Assembly (NCBI GenBank): GCA_948759685.1
Contig: CAQBGY010000044.1
Coordinates: 5,095 to 10,579, forward strand
Length of the DNA stretch: 5,485 bases
Direction: 5' to 3'
Origin: an uncultured Eubacterium sp.
Lineage (GTDB): Bacteria; Bacillota_A; Clostridia; Lachnospirales; Lachnospiraceae
In this document: one piece after another, positions 1 through 5,485 of the stretch
How the letters are laid out: the number at the start of each line of letters is the position of its first letter
How positions within the stretch are numbered: the first letter of the stretch is position 1
Made by a program: the position numbers and the translations under genes
The notes under the pieces: generated by a model
The model's input: only the letters and a program-made list of their open reading frames with translations
What the model was told of the DNA's origin: nothing
Databases searched by the model: none

Positions 1-521
1 GATTCAAATTCTTCTACTAATCTTTTAATTTGATTTCTTGTTTCCCCTATATATGCGTTTCTCTGCTCTGCTGCCGTTAATGTAGCTGGTTGGTTAAGTC
101 TATAAAATAGTTCTGCAGGTTCTTCAGCTTTATAATCACTTAGCCTAATCAAAGTAATAGAATATCTTCTCAATTTTCTTTGAATTTCAATTGGTAATTC
201 TTCATAAAGTAAGCCATCAAGTTTCAAAATCTCCTCATCTCTAGGTTGAATATTGCCATCGATTCTAATTTTATTATTAAAAAATTCTCTAATAGAAGCC
301 AATCGTTGTTGCCCATCCAATACTTCATCAATATTATTGTTCCCTAAGATCATATGAATTGGTGGAATTTTCCAGCCTCTCAAAATCGAATCAATTAGTT
401 TTTTCTTTTTATTTTCACTCCAGACTTCTCCTCTTTGAAAATTTGGCTGCAAATTAATATCCTCATTCTTTATCCTGCTAATGATTGTTTCTAATTCTAC
501 ATCTGTTGGCTGACATATCAT
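1..521 (-). CDS. DUF262 (GmrS/ParB-like) domain protein, 3' end beyond window
   Basis: This frame is open from an ATG at 521-519 to the left edge, giving 173 residues with no stop, so the C-terminus is missing. The translation matches the DUF262 N-terminal domain. QPNFQRGEVWS is at residues 25-35, the hallmark DGQQR motif at 69-73 (within DEVLDGQQRLASIREF), and a conserved RLNQPATLTAAEQRNA block at 141-156. DUF262 is the ParB/sulfiredoxin-like nucleotide-hydrolysing domain of GmrS and related Type IV restriction proteins. It is often followed by a DUF1524 HNH nuclease domain, which would lie outside the window. The start is fixed by a perfect Shine-Dalgarno sequence six bases upstream. The gene follows hsdR by 73 bp on the same strand, which suggests a defence island. 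Function is inferred from the family. It could be a stand-alone DUF262 protein, a DUF262-DUF1524 fusion, or an accessory to the Type I system. Family assignment is confident; specific role is not. Confidence 0.88.
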   Translation of the reverse strand, partial: MICQPTDVELETIISRIKNEDINLQPNFQRGEVWSENKKKKLIDSILRGWKIPPIHMILGNNNIDEVLDGQQRLASIREFFNNKIRIDGNIQPRDEEILKLDGLLYEELPIEIQRKLRRYSITLIRLSDYKAEEPAELFYRLNQPATLTAAEQRNAYIGETRNQIKRLVEEFE

Positions 522-527
522 AATTTT

Positions 528-534
528 CCCTCCT
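528..534 (-). promoter_or_regulatory. Ribosome binding site of the DUF262 gene
   Basis: On the minus strand this reads AGGAGGG, a full match to the anti-Shine-Dalgarno core. It lies six bases before the ATG at 521-519. It decides the start of the partial DUF262 gene and shows the gene is translated independently of hsdR. Confidence 0.85.
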
Positions 535-562
535 CTAAATTTTCATTTTCACACTTACACCT

Positions 563-571
563 ATTTTACCA
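563..571 (-). promoter_or_regulatory. Candidate extended -10 promoter for the DUF262 gene
   Basis: The minus strand reads TGGTAAAAT, a TGn motif joined to TAAAAT (five of six matches to TATAAT). It lies in the 73-bp gap after hsdR. No good -35 hexamer is visible 16-18 bp upstream, so this would rely on the extended -10. A start near position 556 would give a leader of about 35 bases. I see no strong terminator after hsdR, so read-through from hsdR is equally possible. AT-rich gaps produce such matches by chance. Confidence 0.35.
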
Positions 572-594
572 TAAAAAATTTTGTTCTGCCTATT

Positions 595-3500
595 TTATAT
601 ACTTACAAGCTCCACATACTTCTCATAATAAGCCATCAGCCTGTCAATAACCCTTTTCTTCTTCTCTGCCCTATTACCTCCACCAAAACGCGATACTGCA
701 GGCATAATAACATCAATATCCGTTCCTGTTGTTTTCAACACACCATCCCGAAACGAATTGTCTATAAATTTATGTGTTTCTTCCATTTTTAATTTCTCTT
801 CCTCAATAATTACAACAAGGTCATTCTCCTTCTGTTCGTCCACAAACTTTTTCCAGTCCCCATCCACTTCAGTCTGCGCATTGATTCTTGACAAGAAATT
901 CCTGATTAACTCCATTTTACTACGCAGATTCATACTGGAATTAACTGCCTTTTCAATCGTTACAACAATCTCTTTATTTTGGTTGCCTTCCTGCTGATAT
1001 TTCTTTACCAGCATAAGAATATAGTCTATATTGATTTCCACCTGTTTTACAAGCTCAATTTCAAACACTACATCATCATTGATATTTTCTTTCTTTTCAT
1101 TTCCCTTTGATTTATATTTCTGATAAAGGTCAATGTACTCACTCTGGTAGTCCTGAAAATCCCGATCAGACAGAATTTCCATTCCCTCAAAATTATCAAA
1201 GGTAGAAAGTATATTCTTCATTCTGAGAATTGCTCCGTAAAGCATAATAAACGCTTTCTCCGCCTTCTCCCCTTCAAACGATGCGGGCAGCGGAAAAAGA
1301 GTTTTCAGCTTGTCTATTAATTCCACATAACCGTCAAAATGCTTCCCGTTCTCATCATATCCATTATAGTAGCTTTCAAAATTTTTTAATAAAACAACAC
1401 TTCCTGCCTCTTTGTCACCAAAAAGTGCAATCGCATTATTTGTTTCTTCCTCCAAATTAAGGAAACATACGATATTACCAAAAGTCTTAACAGAATTAAG
1501 AATACGGTTTGTCCTAGAAAATGCCTGCAATAATCCATGATATTTCAGGTTCTTGTCCACCCACAAGGTATTCAAAGTCGTCGCGTCAAATCCGGTTAGA
1601 AACATATTGACTACAATCAATATATCAATTTCCCTGTTTTTCATTCTAAGGGAAACATCTTTATAATAATTCTGGAATTTATCGCTTGATGTATCATAAT
1701 TGGTTTTGAAAATCTTGTTATAATCATCAATCGCCATTTCAAGAAAATCTCTGGAACTTTTATCAAGTCCGTCTGTATTTTCTGAATTTTCATCTTCTAC
1801 AAAATCATCGTTTTCTGATTCATTAACCCCATAGCTATATATCGTTGCCACTCTCAGTTTATGCGGTTGACCTGCAGGTGCAGCTTGTGGTAGCTTATCC
1901 ATCTGCCTCTTAAATTCTGTGTAATATAATTTTGCTGCATCTATGGAACTCACTGCGAATATGGAATTAAAGCCCTTCATGCGGACAGACTCTTTTATTT
2001 CTTCTACCTTGTCCCTATTCTTTGCCTGACTGCTTGCTACCTCCTGCACGTTCATCAATTTAGAAAAGTCAAAACTTTCCCTATTTCTCTTTGTCTTTTG
2101 GTCAAAATGTTCCAAAATATATGTTACAATCTTGGCAATTCGCTTTGGCTCTAAAAGCGCCTTCTCTGTGTCAATAGCTGATACCTGCTTATCATGTCCT
2201 TTTTCCTTATGATGCGAAGCTTCATTTTCCTTAATTGTCTTAATATAATCAATACGAAACGGCAATACATTTTCATCATTGATTGCATCTACAATTGTAT
2301 ATGTATGAAGTTTATCGCCAAATGCCTGTGGTGTCGTGCGTAAATCAGCATTCTTTCCGCTTCCAGCATTATCAGCAAAGATTGGTGTTCCTGTAAAACC
2401 AAAAATATGATAGTTCTTAAAATTCTTAGTAATGGCAGTATGCATATCTCCAAACTGAGAACGATGGCACTCATCAAATACTAGAACAATATGCCTGCTA
2501 AACACCTCATGTCCTTTATATCTTCTGATAAAATTATCCAGCTTTTGAATTGTGGTAATGATAATTTTGGCGTCATCCTCCTCTAACTGTTTCTTCAAAA
2601 CGACTGTTGATGTATTACTATTGGCAGCGCCTTTTTGAAAACGGTCATATTCTTTCATAGTCTGATAATCAAGGTCTTTACGGTCAACAACAAAAAGCAC
2701 TTTGTCAACAAAATCAAGCTTGCTTGCCAACTGTGCCGTCTTAAATGATGTTAATGTTTTACCGCTTCCGGTTGTATGCCAAATATAGCCTCCTGCTTCC
2801 AGCGTTCCCAATTTCTTATAATTCGTCGCAATTTCAATACGATTCAATATTTTCTCTGTAGCAGCAATCTGATATGGACGCATAACAAGCAGTAATTCTT
2901 CCGAAGTAAATACACAATATTTTGCCAATACATTTAGAATGGTATGTTTTGACAGAAAGGTTTTTGTAAAGTCTACAAGGTCAGAAATGACTTTATTATT
3001 TGCATCCGCCCAAAAAGAAGTGAACTCAAAACTATTGCTGGTCTTTTTACCTTTATATGTATTTTTTTCCTGCTCTTTAATATGGGCAGAACGAGTGGTA
3101 TTGGAATAATACTTTGTATGTGTTCCATTTGAAATAACAAATATCTGCACATATTCATATAGTCCGCTTCCTGCCCAAAAGCTATCTCTCTGATAACGGT
3201 TAATCTGGTTGAATGCTTCCCGAATTGCAACACCCCTGCGCTTCAGTTCTACATGAATGAGTGGAAAACCATTTACAAGGATTGTCACATCGTACCGATT
3301 ATTGAACTTTGCTCCCTCAGTTTGTGACACTTCATATTGATTAATTACCTGCAAACGGTTGTTGTGGATATTCTTCTTGTCTATAAGCGTGATGTTCTTC
3401 GTACTTCCATCGTCACGCTCCATATTCTTTACTGCATCTTCCTGAATTGTGCGTGTCTTTTCTATAATTCCTTCATTAGCGTTAACAATGTATTTATGAA

Positions 3501-3750
3501 AAAAGCGTTCCCATTCTGTATCTGTAAAAGTGTAGGAATTAAGCTGTTCTATCTTCTTGCGAAGATTCGCAATCAACTCTGCCTCTGTATGAATTTGCAG
3601 ATATTCATACCCCTGTTCTGAAAGCATACGGATAAACTCTTTTTCCAAATCTGCTTCGCTCTGATAGCTGTCAGAACACTTGCTTTCCGGTATATATTCA
3701 GATACTACTGTACTCTCATTCATGGAAGCAACCATGTTAAATGTACTCAT
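595..3750 (-). CDS. hsdR: Type I restriction enzyme endonuclease/translocase subunit HsdR (EcoR124I-like)
   Basis: This is a complete 1051-residue HsdR, the motor and nuclease subunit that joins HsdM2HsdS, translocates unmodified DNA using ATP and cuts at a distance. The N-terminal PD-(D/E)xK nuclease shows Asp154 (RYDVTILVNG), Glu168 and Lys170 (HVELKRRG), and the RecB-like QxxxY motif Gln182-Tyr186. The SF2 helicase core follows: Walker A TTGSGKT at 326-332, Walker B DECH at 426-429, motif III TGTP at 453-456, a motif V-like block VNMFLTGFDA at 714-723, and motif VI QAFSRTNR at 742-749. About 300 C-terminal residues form the helical region that contacts the methyltransferase core. The length and the RYDVTILVNG, VELKRRG and AFNQ blocks match the Type IC EcoR124I class, which is about 1040 residues. 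All catalytic motifs look intact. The start at 3750 is preferred over Met6 or Met10 because AAGGGG lies eight bases upstream. A promoter candidate precedes it in the gap after the DUF4238 gene. Confidence 0.97.
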   Translation of the reverse strand: MSTFNMVASMNESTVVSEYIPESKCSDSYQSEADLEKEFIRMLSEQGYEYLQIHTEAELIANLRKKIEQLNSYTFTDTEWERFFHKYIVNANEGIIEKTRTIQEDAVKNMERDDGSTKNITLIDKKNIHNNRLQVINQYEVSQTEGAKFNNRYDVTILVNGFPLIHVELKRRGVAIREAFNQINRYQRDSFWAGSGLYEYVQIFVISNGTHTKYYSNTTRSAHIKEQEKNTYKGKKTSNSFEFTSFWADANNKVISDLVDFTKTFLSKHTILNVLAKYCVFTSEELLLVMRPYQIAATEKILNRIEIATNYKKLGTLEAGGYIWHTTGSGKTLTSFKTAQLASKLDFVDKVLFVVDRKDLDYQTMKEYDRFQKGAANSNTSTVVLKKQLEEDDAKIIITTIQKLDNFIRRYKGHEVFSRHIVLVFDECHRSQFGDMHTAITKNFKNYHIFGFTGTPIFADNAGSGKNADLRTTPQAFGDKLHTYTIVDAINDENVLPFRIDYIKTIKENEASHHKEKGHDKQVSAIDTEKALLEPKRIAKIVTYILEHFDQKTKRNRESFDFSKLMNVQEVASSQAKNRDKVEEIKESVRMKGFNSIFAVSSIDAAKLYYTEFKRQMDKLPQAAPAGQPHKLRVATIYSYGVNESENDDFVEDENSENTDGLDKSSRDFLEMAIDDYNKIFKTNYDTSSDKFQNYYKDVSLRMKNREIDILIVVNMFLTGFDATTLNTLWVDKNLKYHGLLQAFSRTNRILNSVKTFGNIVCFLNLEEETNNAIALFGDKEAGSVVLLKNFESYYNGYDENGKHFDGYVELIDKLKTLFPLPASFEGEKAEKAFIMLYGAILRMKNILSTFDNFEGMEILSDRDFQDYQSEYIDLYQKYKSKGNEKKENINDDVVFEIELVKQVEINIDYILMLVKKYQQEGNQNKEIVVTIEKAVNSSMNLRSKMELIRNFLSRINAQTEVDGDWKKFVDEQKENDLVVIIEEEKLKMEETHKFIDNSFRDGVLKTTGTDIDVIMPAVSRFGGGNRAEKKKRVIDRLMAYYEKYVELVSI

Positions 3751-3758
3751 TCGCTCAA

Positions 3759-3764
3759 CCCCTT
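3759..3764 (-). promoter_or_regulatory. Ribosome binding site of hsdR
   Basis: The minus strand reads AAGGGG, eight bases before the ATG at 3750-3748. It supports the first of three closely spaced in-frame methionines (residues 1, 6 and 10) as the start of HsdR. Confidence 0.65.
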
Positions 3765-3825
3765 AAAATATTCATTACCAAATTCCATACCATATAAAAA
3801 CAAGTTCTACCTTACCTTGATAAAT

Positions 3826-3839
3826 GCAAAATGCTTTGC
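3826..3839. other. Short inverted repeat in the hsdR leader
   Basis: GCAAA and TTTGC form 5-bp arms around a 4-base centre. The element lies a few bases downstream of the predicted hsdR transcription start (near 3846), where an operator or a weak leader hairpin could act. No U-run follows on the minus strand, so it is not a convincing terminator. The arms are short enough to arise by chance. Confidence 0.2.
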
Positions 3840-3852
3840 GACCAACACAACA

Positions 3853-3881
3853 ATTATACTCTCATTTGCCTTTGTTATGAA
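3853..3881 (-). promoter_or_regulatory. Candidate sigma-A promoter for hsdR
   Basis: On the minus strand there is a perfect -10 hexamer TATAAT at 3858-3853. A 17-bp spacer separates it from TTCATA at 3881-3876 (four of six matches to TTGACA). It starts about 18 bp after the DUF4238 stop codon and would begin transcription near 3846, giving a leader of about 95 bases before hsdR. This suggests the restriction subunit can be transcribed apart from hsdS and the DUF4238 gene. No separate terminator for the upstream genes is seen, so read-through is also likely. Confidence 0.55.
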
Positions 3882-3898
3882 ACTAATATATAGCACGT

Positions 3899-4804
3899 CT
3901 ACTTGACTACTTTTCTATCATTCATAATTTCTTTTATATATCTTCTTTCCTTCTTATCAAAAATATGATTTGAATAAACTTTCTCAAAAGCTGAAGCTGA
4001 CATTGATTTTATTATCTCTTCTCGATGTTCTTCCCCTATTGGAAAGAGGAAATTTTTTCGTTGCATTTTCTTATCTTCATTACCAAACATAAATAAACAT
4101 ATCTGTGATGAAATGGGAAAAATTATTCTCTCATATTCTTTACAGGGAAACTCTTTAGCGTAAACAAATACAGGTTTGTCAGATGTAATTATTCTTTTTT
4201 GTATATCTACTCCAATTCCAAAAGTCATACTTTTCAATGGCTCAAACAGAGAATTAATTAACATTGTTTCCTTCTTCCCCTCTGCCATTTCACCGAAAAA
4301 AGGTAAGCAACAAAATCTCGCTATATTCTGCGCTTGTTCATTCGTAAGTTCTTCCTCTAATGTTTCCAAACTAACTTGTTTCGCAATTTCAAGTACCTGT
4401 GGCATTCTCAAAATTTGAATAAGAATATATGTTACCCAAAATATTCTCTCCTCCTGTGTCAAAAAATAATTCGTTGTATAATTTTCAGTTATAAATGCCT
4501 TTGTTTCCAATATGTGTCTGTATGTGCCAAACATTTTTTCTAATGCAGAAAAACACTTTTCCAAATGATTTGGTAGAACAATCTCCCCATCATCTCCTGT
4601 TACCTCATACAAATAATTTTTATAACATACAGATTTAATTGGAACAGGTTTGTATGATTGTGTGGTTTTGGTTAAATCATAGCAATATATCGTATATCCT
4701 GAACAAGATATCTCATGGCTCTTATCATTATATTCTGGTGAAAAACCTCTCAAGTATACCTGTGGGATATAATGTTGTTTCTTTGTTATATTCTGTACGT
4801 TCAT
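3899..4804 (-). CDS. DUF4238 domain-containing protein
   Basis: This 301-residue protein belongs to the DUF4238 family, whose biochemical activity I cannot assign. Counting from the ATG, the family signature HYIPQVYLRGFS is at residues 11-22, preceded by a lysine-rich TKKQ. Other matching parts are a CYKNYLYEV block near 60-68, an ILRMP segment at 131-135, TSDKPV at 207-212 and the hydrophobic FPISSQICLFMF strand at 229-240. No signal peptide or membrane segment is evident, so it is probably cytoplasmic. The ATG overlaps the hsdS stop by one base (TGATG). A GTG one codon upstream (4807-4805) is the alternative start and would overlap by four bases. No good ribosome binding site stands at normal spacing, so translation probably depends on ribosomes finishing hsdS. 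Its position between hsdS and hsdR is not part of the core Type I gene set and suggests an accessory role, possibly a modulator of restriction or a second defence effector. That role is inference from position only. Confidence 0.87.
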   Translation of the reverse strand: MNVQNITKKQHYIPQVYLRGFSPEYNDKSHEISCSGYTIYCYDLTKTTQSYKPVPIKSVCYKNYLYEVTGDDGEIVLPNHLEKCFSALEKMFGTYRHILETKAFITENYTTNYFLTQEERIFWVTYILIQILRMPQVLEIAKQVSLETLEEELTNEQAQNIARFCCLPFFGEMAEGKKETMLINSLFEPLKSMTFGIGVDIQKRIITSDKPVFVYAKEFPCKEYERIIFPISSQICLFMFGNEDKKMQRKNFLFPIGEEHREEIIKSMSASAFEKVYSNHIFDKKERRYIKEIMNDRKVVK

Positions 4805-4807
4805 CAC
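4802..4807 (-). promoter_or_regulatory. Stop/start overlap coupling hsdS to the DUF4238 gene
   Basis: The minus strand reads GTGATG. It holds the hsdS stop TGA (4806-4804), the likely DUF4238 start ATG (4804-4802) and an alternative GTG start (4807-4805). The nearest purine-rich GAGGAAG lies too far upstream for normal spacing. This arrangement is typical of translational coupling and implies that DUF4238 output depends on complete translation of hsdS. Confidence 0.7.
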
Positions 4808-5485
4808 AATAACTTCACTTCCTCAAACGATAATAATTTATCTCTATAATATTCGTACTGTTTTTTCCTTGCTTCAATTTCTGCCGGAAGTCCACTGGAA
4901 AGGTCATTGCATAACATATTAAATCGGTCAAGTAAGGCTATTATTCGTTTTTGTTCCTCAATTGGCGGAATTGGAATCCTCAATTTCATTATTCTTGTTA
5001 CACTTAAATCTCCTCTTGCACCTTCCTTTTTAGCAATTAACTCCTCAAATTGATTGCAAATACAATAATAAACATATCTATATTCAGCAATTTCTTTATT
5101 GATTTCTATATTCAAACAATGCTGATTTGTCGCTAAAGGTATTTTATTAATTGCACATCTGCCCGCAGAAGCTCCCGAAATTGCTACAATAACGCAGTTA
5201 ACTGGTATCCATTTGGCAGTCGTCTTTTGCACTGCTTCTTCTGTAATATAACATTCTGTCCTATCTATATCCGTATAGATTACTTCTTGTGACCTCAACC
5301 AAGGAACAGTTCCATTCTCATAGAAATCTCGATTATTTTTTAAAGGTGTCGCTCCTGTACAATGTCTTGAAGCAATTTGTTCAAGATTTAAAAATACATG
5401 TCCAAAAACATATTGTAAAAGTTTAATTACTCCGTTCCGTTCCGTTCCGTTCCGTTCCGTTCCGTTCCGTTCCGTTCCGTTCCGT
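4804..5485 (-). CDS. hsdS: Type I restriction enzyme specificity subunit HsdS, C-terminal half (5' end beyond window)
   Basis: HsdS chooses the DNA target of the Type I complex. The visible part has 226 residues. It begins in a (Thr-Glu-Arg-Asn-Gly) repeat (visible residues 1-18), passes a short linker VIKLLQYVFG, and then enters a target-recognition domain. Family features are LEQIASRHCTGATP (35-47), NGTVPWLRSQEV (57-68), ISGASAGRCAI (102-112), NQHCLNI (120-126), GDLSVTRIMKLRIPIPPIEEQKRI (158-181) and the conserved C-terminal helix LPAEIEARKKQYEYYRDKLL (199-218). About 208 residues follow the repeat. That is one half of a usual 400-residue HsdS, so this should be the second recognition domain, with the first upstream of the window. 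A TTG at 5298 is not the true start because it lies inside the conserved PWLRS motif and the frame is open well upstream. No ATG, GTG or TTG start in this frame lies between the repeat and that motif, so translation must come through the repeat. Confidence 0.93.
   Translation of the reverse strand, partial: RNGTERNGTERNGTERNGVIKLLQYVFGHVFLNLEQIASRHCTGATPLKNNRDFYENGTVPWLRSQEVIYTDIDRTECYITEEAVQKTTAKWIPVNCVIVAISGASAGRCAINKIPLATNQHCLNIEINKEIAEYRYVYYCICNQFEELIAKKEGARGDLSVTRIMKLRIPIPPIEEQKRIIALLDRFNMLCNDLSSGLPAEIEARKKQYEYYRDKLLSFEEVKLL
5423..5429 (-). other. Paired stop codons in the two alternative frames after the repeat
   Basis: The sequence directly after the repeat reads GTAATTAAAC on the minus strand. 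The hsdS frame is GTA ATT AAA. TAA at 5429-5427 closes one alternative frame and TAA at 5425-5423 closes the other. Any repeat change not a multiple of three units would therefore end HsdS within about three codons of the repeat. Confidence 0.8.
5431..5485. repeat. Pentanucleotide tandem repeat in hsdS, at least 11 perfect copies
   Basis: Eleven uninterrupted copies of TCCGT (plus strand; ACGGA on the coding strand) fill the last 55 bases and run off the right edge, so the true copy number is unknown. The tract is 60% GC within an AT-rich gene. It is read in-frame as Thr-Glu-Arg-Asn-Gly, and because 5 is not a multiple of 3, the three reading frames all give cyclic permutations of this pentapeptide with no stop. 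Such tracts change length by slipped-strand mispairing. Its position just before the second recognition domain suggests a phase-variation switch. Confidence 0.97.

Noticed and set aside
758..997. Plus-strand open frame of 79 codons
   Set aside because: It lies wholly within hsdR on the opposite strand, has no recognisable domain, and its composition is that of antisense to a real gene.
2289..3233. Two short minus-strand open frames (2289-2477 and 2973-3233)
   Set aside because: Both are alternative frames within the hsdR coding sequence, whose own frame carries all helicase motifs.
3337..3621. Plus-strand open frame of 94 codons, somewhat hydrophobic
   Set aside because: It is antisense to the N-terminal region of the intact hsdR. 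The hydrophobic look comes from the complement of lysine- and glutamate-rich codons.
595..3750. Possible pseudogenisation of hsdR
   Set aside because: The frame is uninterrupted, the length is normal for the class, and the nuclease and helicase catalytic residues are all present.
3826..3839. Rho-independent terminator after the DUF4238 gene
   Set aside because: The stem is only 5 bp with two G-C pairs, and no T-run follows on the minus strand. It was kept only as a low-confidence inverted repeat.
4176..4418. Plus-strand open frame of 80 codons
   Set aside because: It is antisense to the DUF4238 gene, which has a clear family match; nothing supports this frame.
5296..5298. TTG as the start codon of a 164-residue HsdS
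   Set aside because: It lies inside the conserved PWLRS motif, and the same frame continues upstream through GATP and the repeat, so it is an internal leucine codon.
5431..5485. Possible CRISPR or intergenic promoter repeat
   Set aside because: The unit is 5 nt with no spacers, and the hsdS frame runs through it without a stop, so it is a coding microsatellite.

Overview
The window is a defence locus from a low-GC bacterium, most likely a Firmicute. The evidence for that is AT-rich coding sequence, a textbook AGGAGG ribosome binding site and sigma-A-like -10 hexamers. The feel is clostridial or Lachnospiraceae-like, but the sequence alone does not fix the genus. All recognisable genes are on the minus strand, so transcription runs from the right edge to the left edge.

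In transcription order the layout is as follows. (1) At 5485-4804 lies the 3' part of hsdS, the specificity subunit of a Type I restriction-modification system. It enters the window inside a perfect pentanucleotide tandem repeat, with 11 visible copies at 5431-5485, and continues through one target-recognition half to its natural stop. (2) At 4804-3899 is a DUF4238-family gene whose start overlaps the hsdS stop. (3) A 148-bp gap carries a good promoter candidate. (4) At 3750-595 is a complete hsdR of 1051 residues, the restriction/translocase subunit, resembling the EcoR124I (Type IC) class. (5) A 73-bp gap is followed at 521-1 by the 5' part of a DUF262 (GmrS-like) gene that runs off the left edge. 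hsdM is not in the window and would be expected upstream of hsdS, beyond the right edge. There is no gene-free stretch over 300 bp.

The most notable feature is the repeat in hsdS. The 5-nt unit is not a multiple of three, so gain or loss of one copy shifts the reading frame. All three frames through the repeat encode the same five-residue cycle (Thr-Glu-Arg-Asn-Gly). Immediately after the repeat, both wrong frames hit a TAA within a few codons, while the third continues into the recognition domain. This looks like a contingency (phase-variation) switch on DNA specificity. ON states would differ by whole five-residue steps in the linker before the second recognition domain, and OFF states would give a half-length HsdS. 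The DUF4238 gene is coupled to the hsdS stop and may switch with it. hsdR seems to have its own promoter and may be insulated.

Limits: the upstream part of hsdS, the true repeat number, hsdM and the 3' end of the DUF262 gene are all outside the window. The ON/OFF state of this copy therefore cannot be read here.
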